From Aureibaculum marinum (GTDB taxonomy: Bacteria > Bacteroidota > Bacteroidia > Flavobacteriales > Flavobacteriaceae): a stretch of DNA of 54,353 bases. Under the pieces are notes generated by a model, which was not told the origin of the DNA, searched no databases, and saw nothing but the letters and a program-made list of their open reading frames with translations. How positions within the stretch are numbered: position 1 is the first letter of the stretch; each line of letters starts with the position of its first letter. The stretch is from positions 1 to 54,353 of the forward strand of contig NZ_RPFJ01000016.1 of the NCBI RefSeq assembly GCF_003813905.1, read 5' to 3'. The position numbers and the translations under genes were made by a program. Of the stretch, positions 14,684 through 25,220 are shown one piece after another.

Positions 14684-16603
14684 ATGCCGCTAAAGCAAAA
14701 CATATTAACGTTTCTTTTCTTTGTTGCATACTGTTTTGTATATGCTCAACAATTAGACCTATTATCTATTGTTGAATCTGAATCAAAAGCAGCCCGTAAA
14801 ATTATTAATTATAAGACCAATGTTAATACTGCTAATTACGACATTACTTATCATCGTATGGATTGGACAATTAACCCAGAAGTAGTATTTATTGAAGGTG
14901 ATGTAACCACCACGTTTAAAGCAAAAGAAGATTTAAACACTGTAACTTTTGATTTGGACGAGGACTTGATTGTTTCTTCAGTATTTCAAGGGAGAACTCC
15001 TGTAAAATTTATTCAAAACACAAATGACGAACTCGTTATTACGTTGGCAGAAACATTATTACAAGGGCAATCTACATCAGTTAAAATAACGTATAGTGGT
15101 GAACCTCAAAGTTCTGGTTTTGGTTTTTTTGAACAACGTTTTCATAACAATATTCCTGTTATTTGGACGCTTTCTGAACCCTATGGAGCTAAAGGGTGGT
15201 GGCCTTGCAAACAAGATTTAAATGATAAAATAGACAGTATAGACGTTTATATTAAAACACCACAACAATATACTGCCGTTTCTAATGGCTTAGAACAAAG
15301 CCAAAACATAGAAGATGGACAAAAAATAACACATTTTAAACACAAATATCCTATTCCCGCTTACTTAATAGCCGTTGCGGTAACCAATTACGAAACTTAC
15401 TCACATACTGTTTCAAACAATGGAAATCCTTTTGAGATTATTAATTATGTATATCCAGAAAATTTAGTTTCAGCTCAAAATCAAACCCCAGTAACCGTTG
15501 ATATAATGAATCTATTTACAAATTTATTTGAAGAATATCCGTTTGCTGATGAAAAATATGGACATGCACAATGTGGCTTTAGTGGAGGGATGGAGCACAC
15601 CACAGTATCTTTTATGGGAAGTTTTAATAGAGATTTAATCGCACATGAACTTGCCCATCAATGGTTTGGTAATAAAATAACTTGTGGCAGTTGGAAAGAC
15701 ATTTGGCTTAATGAAGGCTTTGCAACTTATTTAACAGCTATAACAATTGAAAATTTAGACGGTGAAAATGCTTTTAAAAACTGGAGAACAAACGCAGTAA
15801 GTCAAATTACTTCACAGACTAATGGCTCAGTATATTTGTCTGATACTGATACTACAAGTGTAAACAGAATTTTTAATGGACGACTTTCATATACAAAAGG
15901 AGCCATGGTATTGCATATGCTACGTAAAAAACTAGGAGATGCCACTTTTTTTCAAGGAATAAAAAATTATTTATCAGACCCAGAATTAGCTTATAAGTAT
16001 GCAAAAACGCCCAATTTAATTGCTCATTTAGAAAATGCAAGCGGTATAGATTTGTCTGATTTTTTTAATGATTGGATTTATGGCGAAGGTCATCCAAGTT
16101 ATTCTGTAACCTGGTATCAACCAGAAAATAACCAAATAACAATTACTCTAAATCAAACACAGAGTCATACTTCAGTTAACTTTTTTGAAGCACCAGTACC
16201 CATTCGAATTATAGGAACTAATAACGAAATTTTAGATATTGTACTAAACAATACTTCCAACGGACAAGAATTTACAGAAACCGTCAATTTTCAAGTGGCT
16301 CAAGTATTAATTGACCCTGACAATAATTTGATTTCAAATAATAATGCTGTAGTGTTAGGTGTAAATGAATATGAAGCTTCTCATTTTATAGTTTATCCCA
16401 ATCCTGTCTCAAAAGAATTAACAATTAAAAACTCAAGTCAAATACCAATTGAAAAAATTACAATTTATAATGCATTAGGCCAACTTGAAAATCAATTTTC
16501 AGCAAAGCAATCAATAGATGTTTCCACCTTAACCAACGGCATATACTTTATGCATATAAAAACGGCAACAACTAGTATTTATAAATCGTTTTTAAAACAG
16601 TAA
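14684..16603 (+). CDS. M1-family metallopeptidase with T9SS C-terminal sorting domain
   Basis: Secreted zinc aminopeptidase, 639 residues. A signal peptide runs to about residue 21 (CFVYAQ). An M1 beta-saddle domain comes first. The exopeptidase loop reads GGMEH (301-305) in place of GAMEN. The zinc site is HELAH (His321, Glu322, His325) with the third ligand in WLNEGFATY (Glu344). The last 75 residues form a type A T9SS sorting tail (FIVYPNPVSKELTIKN, then YNALGQ and TNGIYFMHI, ending IYKSFLKQ). It is therefore expected on the cell surface or in the medium, degrading peptides. A metallophosphoesterase gene follows after 5 nt. Confidence 0.92.
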   Translation: MPLKQNILTFLFFVAYCFVYAQQLDLLSIVESESKAARKIINYKTNVNTANYDITYHRMDWTINPEVVFIEGDVTTTFKAKEDLNTVTFDLDEDLIVSSVFQGRTPVKFIQNTNDELVITLAETLLQGQSTSVKITYSGEPQSSGFGFFEQRFHNNIPVIWTLSEPYGAKGWWPCKQDLNDKIDSIDVYIKTPQQYTAVSNGLEQSQNIEDGQKITHFKHKYPIPAYLIAVAVTNYETYSHTVSNNGNPFEIINYVYPENLVSAQNQTPVTVDIMNLFTNLFEEYPFADEKYGHAQCGFSGGMEHTTVSFMGSFNRDLIAHELAHQWFGNKITCGSWKDIWLNEGFATYLTAITIENLDGENAFKNWRTNAVSQITSQTNGSVYLSDTDTTSVNRIFNGRLSYTKGAMVLHMLRKKLGDATFFQGIKNYLSDPELAYKYAKTPNLIAHLENASGIDLSDFFNDWIYGEGHPSYSVTWYQPENNQITITLNQTQSHTSVNFFEAPVPIRIIGTNNEILDIVLNNTSNGQEFTETVNFQVAQVLIDPDNNLISNNNAVVLGVNEYEASHFIVYPNPVSKELTIKNSSQIPIEKITIYNALGQLENQFSAKQSIDVSTLTNGIYFMHIKTATTSIYKSFLKQ

Positions 16604-16608
16604 TTACA

Positions 16609-17505
16609 ATGGGTTTGACACACTCCATTTTAGACAATGCCTTTAACAAGGCCAAATCTTTAACAATAAATAAAGACTCTAAAATTATTTTTTTTAGCGA
16701 TTTGCATAAAGGTGATAATAGTTATGCTGATGACTTTTTACACAACACAACTATCTATCAACATGCCATTAGAGACTATTTTGAAAAAGATTATACTTAC
16801 ATTGAATTAGGTGATGGTATTGAACTTTGGGAAAACTATTCTTTTGAACCTATTTATAAAGCTCATAAAAGTACATTTGAATTACTAAAATTATTTTATG
16901 ATGACAACCGATTGTATTTACTTTGGGGCAACCACGACATGATTTTTGGTGACCCATTGGCTGTTGAAAAAATGTTGTACAAAGTTTTTCCGCCAAAAAA
17001 TATCAAACAAAAAGAACGCCTTTTTAATTTAGAATACCATGAAAGTATGCTCTTAAAAATTGAAAATACTGATAAAAAAATATTTTTAATTCATGGTCAT
17101 CAAGCGGATTGGTTCAATTACCGTTTCTGGAAAGTAAGTCGCTTTTTTGTTCGTTATTTATGGAAACCTTTACAAAATTGGTTTAATTTTAAGGATCCTA
17201 CAAGCCCTGCAAAAAACAACACTACACTAAATAGAATAGAGCTAAAACTAAAAGATTGGATGATACAAAACAACAATCAAATGGTAATTGCAGGCCATAC
17301 ACACAGGCCGCGTTTTCCAGACCCTGGGTTACTACCTTATTTTAATGATGGTAGTTGTGTACACCCAAACTCTATTATTGGGTTGGAAATTGAAAATTTA
17401 GAAATTGCAATGGTAAAATGGCATTTTAAACAAAACAATAATGGAGAAAACAGTATTGTAAAAACAATTTTGGCAGGACCTCAACCGCTAGAATTATATC
17501 TTTAA
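16609..17505 (+). CDS. Metallophosphoesterase
   Basis: Calcineurin-like phosphoesterase of 298 residues. Metal-site motifs in order: FFSDLHKGD (about 28-36), ELGDGIELW, LWGNHDM, LIHGHQADW and IAGHTHRPRF. There is no signal peptide, so it is probably cytosolic, perhaps membrane-associated through the aromatic segment around 175-195 (FRFWKVSRFFVRYLWKP-like). It resembles the LpxH type only in general layout. It probably shares a transcript with the M1 peptidase gene 5 nt upstream. Confidence 0.8.
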   Translation: MGLTHSILDNAFNKAKSLTINKDSKIIFFSDLHKGDNSYADDFLHNTTIYQHAIRDYFEKDYTYIELGDGIELWENYSFEPIYKAHKSTFELLKLFYDDNRLYLLWGNHDMIFGDPLAVEKMLYKVFPPKNIKQKERLFNLEYHESMLLKIENTDKKIFLIHGHQADWFNYRFWKVSRFFVRYLWKPLQNWFNFKDPTSPAKNNTTLNRIELKLKDWMIQNNNQMVIAGHTHRPRFPDPGLLPYFNDGSCVHPNSIIGLEIENLEIAMVKWHFKQNNNGENSIVKTILAGPQPLELYL

Positions 17506-17536
17506 TATTATTCTTAAAATTCAATAAACATTGAAA

Positions 17537-18289
17537 TCACATTCCTCTCTCAGCTTGAATTTGCTCATAGGCTTGTTGTATTTGCCTAAATTTTTCTTCG
17601 GCTCCTTTTAAGTGCTCTTCACCCAAATGCCTTAATTTATCTGGATGGTGTTTTTTTGCCATTCTACGATAGGCTTTTTTAACTTCATCGTTAGTAGCAG
17701 ATTTGGTAATTTCTAAAATTTTATATGAACTTTCAACAGAATCCGCCGAGCTATAAAACATCGCTTTTATCGACTCAAAATCACGATTACTAATATACAA
17801 ATAAGTTGAAATACGTCTTATAGTATCAATTTCTGACTGACTTACTATACCATCTGCTTTGGCAATACCAAATAAAAAGTGTAACAATTGCAATCGTGAA
17901 GCATGTGTCATGTGCTGTCTAATTTGAACACATACTTGTCGTGTAGGGATGGTCCCTTTTTTTCTTATTTCATTAAATAATTTAAAAGCATTATTAGCAC
18001 GTTCTTTACCATACATTCTAATAAAATTATCACGGACATAATCCATTTCTTTTTTACTAGACTTTCCATCAGCCTTAATAACTACGGCGGCCAGTACCAA
18101 TAAACTAATTTCAAAATCACCTGCAGCGGTTTTTGTAGCTGTTCTAGATCTTTGCCCAGAAGTATTTATATCAATTTCTTCTGTAAAACCATCAACAAAA
18201 CTACCAACAATAAAACCTAAAATTCCACCAATTGGACCACCTAGAGACCAGCCTAAAGTAGCACCAATCCATTTTGAGAAACTCGCCAT
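17537..18289 (-). CDS. DjlA-like protein: TerB domain plus C-terminal DnaJ domain
   Basis: Co-chaperone-like protein of 250 residues. The N-terminus has a glycine-rich segment (GWSLGGPIGGILGFIVG) that may insert into the membrane, as in DjlA. A TerB-like acidic helical domain spans about 55-175 (VIKADGKSSKKEMDYV and GIAKADGIVSQSEID). The C-terminal J domain spans about 188-250, with the HPD tripeptide at 215-217 needed to stimulate DnaK. Converges with the metallophosphoesterase gene. Confidence 0.88.
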   Translation of the reverse strand: MASFSKWIGATLGWSLGGPIGGILGFIVGSFVDGFTEEIDINTSGQRSRTATKTAAGDFEISLLVLAAVVIKADGKSSKKEMDYVRDNFIRMYGKERANNAFKLFNEIRKKGTIPTRQVCVQIRQHMTHASRLQLLHFLFGIAKADGIVSQSEIDTIRRISTYLYISNRDFESIKAMFYSSADSVESSYKILEITKSATNDEVKKAYRRMAKKHHPDKLRHLGEEHLKGAEEKFRQIQQAYEQIQAERGM

Positions 18290-18494
18290 AATTATTTATT
18301 CTAAAATAAGACCTCAAAGATACATTTATTAGCTAAATTCTCTAAGTTGTATAAAAATATAAGCGTATATAAATTTAATTTAACCTATTCTTTTTAGTGG
18401 TAATAATGTAAAACAAAGAATAGATTTTGTGGTATTTTAATTAAATTTTAACTTTCAAAATGACTTCCAGGATCTAAACCATATTATAAATCAT

Positions 18495-18502
18495 TATCTT
18501 TG
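18495..18502 (+). promoter_or_regulatory. -7 box for the bacilliredoxin gene
   Basis: TATCTTTG, a full TAnnTTTG match, 25 nt before the ATG at 18528. No clear -33 TTG. Confidence 0.45.
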
Positions 18503-18527
18503 TCTTTCAAATTTAAAAAGAAAGATT

Positions 18528-18938
18528 ATGTATCCAGAAGAAATAGTAAAACCAATGCGTCAAGAATTAGTAGATGCAGGTTTTCAAGAATTAAAAACTG
18601 CAGACCAAGTTGACGCTATATTAGAAGAAAAAGGAACCACCTTAATAATGGTAAATTCTGTTTGTGGTTGTGCAGCCGGAACTGCTAGACCAGGAGCAAT
18701 ATTATCTATTCAAGGAGATAAAAAACCTGATTATTTAACTACTGTTTTTGCAGGTAATGATGTTGAGGCAGTTAATAAAGCGAGAGAACATATGATTCCG
18801 TTTCCACCTTCTTCACCTGCAATTGCTTTATTTAAAGATGGTGATTTGGTACACATGTTAGAGCGTCATCATATTGAAGGTAGATCAGCAGAAATGATTG
18901 CCGAAAATTTAGCTGATGCTTATCAAGAATATTGTTAA
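18528..18938 (+). CDS. BrxA/BrxB-family bacilliredoxin
   Basis: Thioredoxin-fold protein of 136 residues, normal for the YphP/YqiW family. It starts [19 protein letters not shown], as the family does, and has the redox motif CGC at about 49-51 within [15 protein letters not shown]. In bacteria that make bacillithiol, these proteins remove bacillithiol from modified protein thiols; some flavobacteria make bacillithiol. It stands alone between its own -7 box and a hairpin. Confidence 0.9.
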   Translation: MYPEEIVKPMRQELVDAGFQELKTADQVDAILEEKGTTLIMVNSVCGCAAGTARPGAILSIQGDKKPDYLTTVFAGNDVEAVNKAREHMIPFPPSSPAIALFKDGDLVHMLERHHIEGRSAEMIAENLADAYQEYC

Positions 18939-19028
18939 AAATACTTATTAAAAAAAAGAATAAATTTGTGTAGCATATTTGCACAAGGTTCTTTTTCTAT
19001 TTAGTTATATTATCAAAAATTTTAGAAT

Positions 19029-19066
19029 AAAAAGAGGTTGACTTATTTTTTAGACAATCTCTTTTT
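19029..19066. terminator. Hairpin terminator after the bacilliredoxin gene
   Basis: AAAAAGAGGTTG (19029-19040) pairs with CAATCTCTTTTT (19055-19066), including one G-U pair, with a T-run at the 3' end. It lies just before plsC on the same strand. Confidence 0.7.
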
Positions 19067-19079
19067 ATACATTAATTAA

Positions 19080-19817
19080 ATGCAAAAACTACTAGCATAC
19101 CCATTGACTGTTATATATTACTTGTGTTTTGGACTAACATTGGTAATATTTCATCCTATTTTATGGATTAGTAAAAATTTGTTTGGCTACAAAGCTTTAA
19201 AAAAAAGTGTTGATATACTTCAGTTTTTTTTACTGAGATGTTTAAATATTTTAGGTACCAGATTTACGTTTACAAATCCTTATCAGATAGATACAAACCA
19301 ACCATTAATTATTGTTTCTAACCACCAGAGCATGTATGATATTTCGCCTATTTTATGGTATATGCGTAAACATCATCCTAAATTTATTAGTAAAGTTGAA
19401 TTAGGTAAAGGAATACCGAGTGTCTCTTATAATTTACGCCATGGTGGATCTGTATTAATTGATCGAAAAAACCCAAGACAATCAATTACAGCAATAAAAG
19501 AATTTTCAGAAAGAGTAAATGAAAACAATTGGGCTGCTGTAATTTTTCCTGAAGGTACAAGAAGTAAAAATGGAGTTCCTAAAAAGTTTCAAAAACGAGG
19601 TTTATTAACTTTATTTAAAGAGATACCTTCTGCAACTGTTGTACCCATATCTATAAACAATTCATGGAAAACTTTACGTTATGGTAAATTCCCAATGGGC
19701 ATAGGCACACATATGACCTTTACAGTACACAAACCAGTAAAAATTGCTACCTTTACAGATAAAGAGTTTTTAATTAACGAAATTGAAGCTGTAATTAAAA
19801 ATAATATACATCCTTAA
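19080..19817 (+). CDS. plsC: 1-acyl-sn-glycerol-3-phosphate acyltransferase
   Basis: Membrane acyltransferase forming phosphatidic acid from lysophosphatidic acid, 245 residues. An N-terminal hydrophobic segment is followed by the PlsC motifs: NHQSMYD (NHxxxxD catalytic box, about 82-88), GGSVLIDRKNPR, FPEGTRS and VVPISINNSW. The acyl-ACP desaturase gene starts 9 nt downstream, so the two are likely co-transcribed and work together on membrane lipid composition. Confidence 0.9.
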   Translation: MQKLLAYPLTVIYYLCFGLTLVIFHPILWISKNLFGYKALKKSVDILQFFLLRCLNILGTRFTFTNPYQIDTNQPLIIVSNHQSMYDISPILWYMRKHHPKFISKVELGKGIPSVSYNLRHGGSVLIDRKNPRQSITAIKEFSERVNENNWAAVIFPEGTRSKNGVPKKFQKRGLLTLFKEIPSATVVPISINNSWKTLRYGKFPMGIGTHMTFTVHKPVKIATFTDKEFLINEIEAVIKNNIHP

Positions 19818-19826
19818 AAAATATTT

Positions 19827-20813
19827 ATGTCATTAAAAAATAAAAGATTAGAAGTTATGAAATTTTTGGAAAAAGATGTTGATGATCTTATCCAAAAATA
19901 CCTAATACCAATAGATAAAATTTGGCAACCTACTGATTTTTTACCTAATTCTGAAAGTGATAATTTCTTTGATGAGATAACTGAAATACGCGAATTATCT
20001 AAAGAATTACCTTACGATTTTTGGGTTGTTTTAGTTGGAGATATGATTACAGAAGAAGCTTTACCGACGTATGAATCGTGGTTAATGGATGTTGAAGGTG
20101 TAGATCAAGTAGGACGAAATTCTTGGGGAAAATGGGTGCGTCAATGGACTGGTGAAGAAAACCGCCATGGCGATGTATTAAATAAGTATTTATACCTTTC
20201 AGGAAGGGTAAATATGAAAGAAATTGAAAAAACTACCCAACATTTAATTACTGATGGTTTTGATATTGGTACAGACCGAGATCCTTATAAAAACTTTATT
20301 TACACTAGTTTTCAAGAATTAGCAACTTATGTTTCTCATAACAGAGTAGCAAAAATAGCAAAGTCTAAAGGCAATAAACAATTGGCAAAAATGTGCCGAA
20401 TTATTTCTGGAGACGAAATGCGTCACCATAACGCGTATGCAGATTTTGTAGAGCGTATTTTTAAAGTTGACCCAAGTCAGATGATGATGGCCTTTGAATA
20501 TATGATGAAGAGAAAAATTGTAATGCCTGCTCAATTTTTAAGAGAATCAGGTGAAAAAATAGGTACCGCTTTTGAAGAGTTTTCAAATACCGCTCAACGT
20601 ATTGGCGTATATACTTCTTTAGATTATATAGAAATTTTAGAGAAATTAATTAAACGTTGGGAAATTGATAAAATAACTAAACTTACTGATGAGGCTGAAA
20701 AAGCTAGAGATTATTTAATGAAATTACCTGCAAGAATGTATCGTTTGGCTGAGCGTATAAAAATTCCAGAAAACTCTTACCAATTTAAATGGGTAGAGCC
20801 GGCAACACGATAA
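19827..20813 (+). CDS. Acyl-ACP desaturase (soluble diiron)
   Basis: Soluble diiron enzyme that introduces a cis double bond into an acyl chain on acyl carrier protein, 328 residues. The carboxylate-bridged iron site is given by EENRHGDVL and DEMRHHNAY, each an ExxH pair, plus single glutamates in the preceding helices (MITEEALPTYE). The length fits the family known from plant plastids and some bacteria. Located between plsC (9 nt) and an HD phosphohydrolase gene (15 nt) in what looks like one operon. Confidence 0.9.
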   Translation: MSLKNKRLEVMKFLEKDVDDLIQKYLIPIDKIWQPTDFLPNSESDNFFDEITEIRELSKELPYDFWVVLVGDMITEEALPTYESWLMDVEGVDQVGRNSWGKWVRQWTGEENRHGDVLNKYLYLSGRVNMKEIEKTTQHLITDGFDIGTDRDPYKNFIYTSFQELATYVSHNRVAKIAKSKGNKQLAKMCRIISGDEMRHHNAYADFVERIFKVDPSQMMMAFEYMMKRKIVMPAQFLRESGEKIGTAFEEFSNTAQRIGVYTSLDYIEILEKLIKRWEIDKITKLTDEAEKARDYLMKLPARMYRLAERIKIPENSYQFKWVEPATR

Positions 20814-20828
20814 GTATTAGATTGTTTT

Positions 20829-21488
20829 ATGGATAAAAATCTAATCATTTCTAATACGATTACTTTTGTAAAAAAAACCTTAAAAGGTGCTGAAGGTGGT
20901 CATGATTGGTTTCATATTGAGCGTGTTTACAACAATGCTAAATTAATTTCAAAGACAGAAAAAGCAGATAAATTTGTTGTGGCTTTAGGTGCTTTGTTGC
21001 ACGACATTGCTGATGCTAAATTTCATGCTGGTGATGAAACTATTGGGCCAAAAGTAGCACGTGAATTTTTATTTAAACAAAATGTTGATAATGTTATTAT
21101 TGAACATGTAATAAAAATTATTGAAAACATTTCTTACAAATCATCACTAGCCAATACCTCAGCAAAATTTAGTTCAATAGAATTAGATATTATACAAGAT
21201 GCAGATCGTTTAGATGCTATTGGTGCGATAGGAATTGCTCGTTGTTTTAATTATGGAGGGTTTAAAAACCGGGAAATCTACAATCCTGATATTCCTCCAA
21301 ACTTAAACATGACCAAAGAAGAATATAAAAAATCTACTTCACCAACCATTAATCATTTTTATGAAAAATTACTATTACTAAAAGATAAAATGAATACCAA
21401 AACGGGGCGTAAACTTGCTGAAAAAAGACATGTTTTTATGGAGAATTATCTAAATCAATTTTATGCAGAATGGGAAGGGAAATTATAA
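20829..21488 (+). CDS. HD-domain phosphohydrolase
   Basis: Predicted metal-dependent phosphohydrolase of 219 residues. HD-domain ligands are seen in GGHDWFHIERVYNNA, LLHDIADAKFH, and the distal aspartate in IQDADRLDAIGAIGI. This pattern matches the YedJ/PdeB-like uncharacterised group, whose substrates (nucleotides or other phosphates) vary. It ends before a strong bidirectional terminator. Confidence 0.85.
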   Translation: MDKNLIISNTITFVKKTLKGAEGGHDWFHIERVYNNAKLISKTEKADKFVVALGALLHDIADAKFHAGDETIGPKVAREFLFKQNVDNVIIEHVIKIIENISYKSSLANTSAKFSSIELDIIQDADRLDAIGAIGIARCFNYGGFKNREIYNPDIPPNLNMTKEEYKKSTSPTINHFYEKLLLLKDKMNTKTGRKLAEKRHVFMENYLNQFYAEWEGKL

Positions 21489-21531
21489 ATATAAATTCTA
21501 CTTATTAAACCTAAATTTAAATATATTATAA

Positions 21532-21563
21532 AAAAAAGACCAGTACGAATATTGGTCTTTTTT
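21532..21563. terminator. Strong bidirectional terminator
   Basis: AAAAAAGACCA (21532-21542) and TGGTCTTTTTT (21553-21563) are perfect 11-bp complements around a 10-nt loop. It separates two converging genes and provides a U-run in both directions. Confidence 0.85.
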
Positions 21564-21580
21564 ATTTATTTAAACAAAAG

Positions 21581-22450
21581 TTACTCTATTATGGGAGTTA
21601 CGGTAAATCCTTTTTCTTTTAACAATTGAATTATGCCTTTTTCACCACCTAAATGACCTGCTCCTACAGCATAAAGTATTGTTTTCTCTTTAGAAATTTT
21701 AGGTATTTTAGTTACCCAATTTTTATTTCTATCATGTAATAAGGCATCAATCATTTTTTTATCATTGTCAAAAGATTTTAATGTAAAATTATATAAAGAA
21801 TCAATATTTTCAGATTTATATTTTTCTACCATCTTTCCATAAAGTTCTTTAGTTTCATCAAGATCTTCTAACATTTCAACTAAATCATCTAATTGTTTTT
21901 CGTAAGAAATGCTATCAAAAACAGACATTTGGTCACTTACCGTTTCTATCCCTTTTAATTCTTTATTAGCCTCTTTAGCCATGCCTACAAATGTAATTTC
22001 AAAACTAGCAATATTTTTTCCAACCATTGAACTCATAATAGTTGAAGACATGTATAACGGTTTAAATCTATTAAACTGAGCAAAACCTAGCCCCACATTT
22101 TCTCTTAAATAACTGTCTAACAATTTATACTCAGTAGAATCGACATGATTAGACAATAAATCTTCTTCTCCCATCATCATTTCTTTCATCATTTTCTGCA
22201 TCACTTCTGGGCTATCCATATCCAACTCCAAATATATTTCTTCTGAGTTTTCAAAAGCTTCTTTAACTTTCTGAGGTAAAACAAAATCTTTTTGCGGCAT
22301 CATGTGTATTGTTCCAAAAATATAAGAGGTTTTAATACCCTTACCTTCTATTTTCCACAACAGACTACTTTTTTGTTGACCTTGCATTATTGAGGTTAAA
22401 AAGCACAGTAATATAAATACTGCTAATGTATGTTTTTTCATTTTTGACAT
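21581..22450 (-). CDS. TraB/GumN-family protein
   Basis: Exported protein of 289 residues with a signal peptide ending near residue 25 (TSIMQGQ). The family start SSLLWKIEGKGIKTSYIFGTIHMM carries the conserved GTIH, and the end has YAVGAGHLGGEKGI with the second conserved GxxH. The fold is related to metal-dependent proteases such as Tiki, but bacterial function is undefined. Encoded downstream of the S9 peptidase gene but separated from it by a terminator. Confidence 0.85.
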   Translation of the reverse strand: MSKMKKHTLAVFILLCFLTSIMQGQQKSSLLWKIEGKGIKTSYIFGTIHMMPQKDFVLPQKVKEAFENSEEIYLELDMDSPEVMQKMMKEMMMGEEDLLSNHVDSTEYKLLDSYLRENVGLGFAQFNRFKPLYMSSTIMSSMVGKNIASFEITFVGMAKEANKELKGIETVSDQMSVFDSISYEKQLDDLVEMLEDLDETKELYGKMVEKYKSENIDSLYNFTLKSFDNDKKMIDALLHDRNKNWVTKIPKISKEKTILYAVGAGHLGGEKGIIQLLKEKGFTVTPIIE

Positions 22451-22500
22451 AATTTGGTTTTATAAAAGTACATAACTTTTTCTTCTCTACTACAAAACTA

Positions 22501-22535
22501 AAAAGAGGAAAAATCTATATGAAAATTCCTCTTTT
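22501..22535. terminator. Terminator downstream of the S9 peptidase gene
   Basis: AAAAGAGGAA (22501-22510) and TTCCTCTTTT (22526-22535) are perfect 10-bp complements with a 15-nt loop. Read on the minus strand it follows the S9 stop codon directly and ends in TTTT. Confidence 0.7.
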
Positions 22536-22545
22536 ATAATAATGG

Positions 22546-25185
22546 TTACTTTAAAGTAGTAGTAATTTTTGCATTACCCATAGCAGGTACTACTTGCTCA
22601 ATTTTACTAGCGGCCTTTTTATCAGTATCAATTAGCATAGTAGTTAATTCTTTTTCATTTTCTACATTAAAAATAGCAACTTCCCACTGATTACTTTCCT
22701 TTCCTTTCACAGTTAACTTCATGGTGTTTAATTTTTGTGACATCACATCAAGGCTATAAAAATAAGTACTATACCCTTCAACTAATGGCAAACGAGCTAC
22801 TAAATAATCATAACCAGCACCATTAGTTAAAAATGCACCATCCAAAGTATACTCTTTGGTTTTACCCATCATTGTTAAAGAAATTTTATCTTTAGTATAG
22901 GTTACCTCAACGGTTTGACCACCTTGAGTAATCATCCTTTTAACAGGCTTCATATTTTCAAAATAAACTACATCTTCACTATTACCCATGGCAGATGTAG
23001 ATGCATCTTTTACAATCCATTGAGTTCCTTCCTTTTTTACTTCTCTGGTAGATTGCATAGGTATATTTTGTCCTTGAACTTCAATAGTCACTTCATATTG
23101 AGTAGTTGCTGCTTTTAAATCATCACTTAAATTTGGTAAAGCTAATGGTACCTCTACTTTTTCAGCTTTAGTATAAACAACCTTAGAAACATCTTGAGTA
23201 ATTTCTCCCAATCTTTTTACAACATCTTCTGACCCATCTTTTTGATAACGACCACCTAAATGCTTTGCTAGAAATTTTTCTATAGACATCCACATTGCCA
23301 TATTGTTGTTCGGTTTTCTAAACCCATGACCTTCATCATCTGCTAAAATATATTCTACATCTTTACCAGAATCTCTCATAGAAACCACAATTTGATCACT
23401 CTCTGCTTGTTTTACTCTAGGGTCATTAGCTCCTTGAATAATTAATAATGGTTTGGTAATTTTATCGGCACTAAATAATGGACTAGCCTCTCTGATTAGC
23501 TTTTTACCTTCTTCCGTTTCAGGATCACCGGTCATTTCATACAAACTTTTTCTAAAAGATTCCCAATATGCAGGGATGGATTCTAGTAATGTAAACAGAT
23601 TGCTTGGGCCTACAATATCGACCCCGCAGGCGTAAACATCAGGTGTAAAAGCTAACCCAGCCAATGTTGCGTAACCACCATAACTACCACCCATAATAGC
23701 TACTCTATTTTTATCTGCAACACCATTACTAATAAAATGTTTTACACCCCAAGTTATATCGTCCTGCATTTTTTTACCCCATTCTTTATCTCCTGCGTTT
23801 AAGAACGCTTTTCCATAACCTCCACTAGCTCTAAAATTAGGTTGTAATACAGCATATCCTCTATTTGCTAATATTTGAGCATAGGGATTATACCCCCAAT
23901 AATCTCTTGGTCCTTTTGGACCTCCATGCACTAAAACAACAAGGGGCAAATTCTTTTTTTCTACTCCAACAGGTACCGTTAAATAACCTGGTATTTCTAA
24001 GCCGTCACTACTTTTATAAGAAACAGGTTCCATTTTAGCCAAATGCTTTTCTACTTCTTTTAAACGAGGTCTTGGTGTGTATTGATGTATTAATTCTTTA
24101 GTGTCCCAATTAAAATAATATGTGTCAGAAGCTGAATTATCACTACTTATAGAAATCAACATTTGCTTATAGTCTTTAGTAAAACTTGCAAAACCGATCT
24201 CTTTTCCTTTAAATTTATTTTCTAAATAATTATACATTTTTTCCCACTTCTTATTTTTCCAAAGACGTTCTCTTTTATCGTAGGTATATGATGTATATAT
24301 AATTTCACGTGTATTATCATCAACAAACATTCCTCCAAAATCAACTTTATTTTTAGGGTCACTTTCCATTTTCTCAATCTTTTGAGATTTTGGATCCATA
24401 GTATAAAGGGTTGAAAAGTTGACATCTCCTTTGTTAGAAACCAAATACATTTTGGTATTATCTTTGTTCCAGCCTGCTACATACGCACTTTCCTGAAGGT
24501 TTGTTTCATAAATTTTTGTAAATTTATTATCACCATCTATACGATGAATTTCAGTATGACCAGCTTCATTAGTTCTATATGCTAAACGTGGATTTTCTTC
24601 CCAATCAAAGTTCCAACTTGTAATTCTATTGTTATTTTCATATAACAAATCTAATTTACCGGTACTGATATCTAATTTATACAAATCATGCCAAGCTTTA
24701 TCTCTATCATTGATACCCACCATAAGTTCATTTGGATTTTTTCTGCTTGCCTGATAAATTTGTACTGTAACATCTTTCATTGGCGTTAGATTTTTTGAAG
24801 GAGGAACACCAGTTTCTTTTTCAGCCACATCATTAGGATTAACAGCATAAACATTATAGTTTTCATCACCTTTATTGTCTTTTACAAATAAGATTTTAGT
24901 ACCGTCATATGTCCAAGAGTAACCACCAAGAGGCCTTTCATTGTTAGTTAATGGCTTCGCCTCATCAAAAGGTTGATTAAATTTTTTCACCCAAATATTC
25001 ATGATTCCGTTGTATTCTTTTAGAAACGAAATCCATTGTCCGTCAGGACTTAATTGACCTCCAGATATTTCAGGATTTCCAAAAAACACATCACGATCAA
25101 TAATTGGCACCTCATTTTGTTGTGCGTTTATGTTTGCTGTTAGCAAAGAAAATAATGTCAGCATTACTACTAGTTGTTTTTTCAT
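22546..25185 (-). CDS. S9-family prolyl-oligopeptidase-like peptidase with long C-terminal extension
   Basis: Exported serine peptidase of 879 residues with a signal peptide ending at about 21 (TANINAQ). Residues 30-370 form WD/beta-propeller-like repeats. The alpha/beta hydrolase domain is at about 385-650 with [14 protein letters not shown], the nucleophile in [12 protein letters not shown] (Ser501), Asp588 in QGANDPR and His620 in DDEGHGF. A further 230 residues follow. These are rich in beta-strand-like sequence ([37 protein letters not shown]), and most S9 peptidases lack this part. Probably digests peptides in the periplasm. Confidence 0.9.
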   Translation of the reverse strand: MKKQLVVMLTLFSLLTANINAQQNEVPIIDRDVFFGNPEISGGQLSPDGQWISFLKEYNGIMNIWVKKFNQPFDEAKPLTNNERPLGGYSWTYDGTKILFVKDNKGDENYNVYAVNPNDVAEKETGVPPSKNLTPMKDVTVQIYQASRKNPNELMVGINDRDKAWHDLYKLDISTGKLDLLYENNNRITSWNFDWEENPRLAYRTNEAGHTEIHRIDGDNKFTKIYETNLQESAYVAGWNKDNTKMYLVSNKGDVNFSTLYTMDPKSQKIEKMESDPKNKVDFGGMFVDDNTREIIYTSYTYDKRERLWKNKKWEKMYNYLENKFKGKEIGFASFTKDYKQMLISISSDNSASDTYYFNWDTKELIHQYTPRPRLKEVEKHLAKMEPVSYKSSDGLEIPGYLTVPVGVEKKNLPLVVLVHGGPKGPRDYWGYNPYAQILANRGYAVLQPNFRASGGYGKAFLNAGDKEWGKKMQDDITWGVKHFISNGVADKNRVAIMGGSYGGYATLAGLAFTPDVYACGVDIVGPSNLFTLLESIPAYWESFRKSLYEMTGDPETEEGKKLIREASPLFSADKITKPLLIIQGANDPRVKQAESDQIVVSMRDSGKDVEYILADDEGHGFRKPNNNMAMWMSIEKFLAKHLGGRYQKDGSEDVVKRLGEITQDVSKVVYTKAEKVEVPLALPNLSDDLKAATTQYEVTIEVQGQNIPMQSTREVKKEGTQWIVKDASTSAMGNSEDVVYFENMKPVKRMITQGGQTVEVTYTKDKISLTMMGKTKEYTLDGAFLTNGAGYDYLVARLPLVEGYSTYFYSLDVMSQKLNTMKLTVKGKESNQWEVAIFNVENEKELTTMLIDTDKKAASKIEQVVPAMGNAKITTTLK

Positions 25186-25220
25186 TTTTATAATTTAAAG
25201 TTAATATATATTTTTATTTA

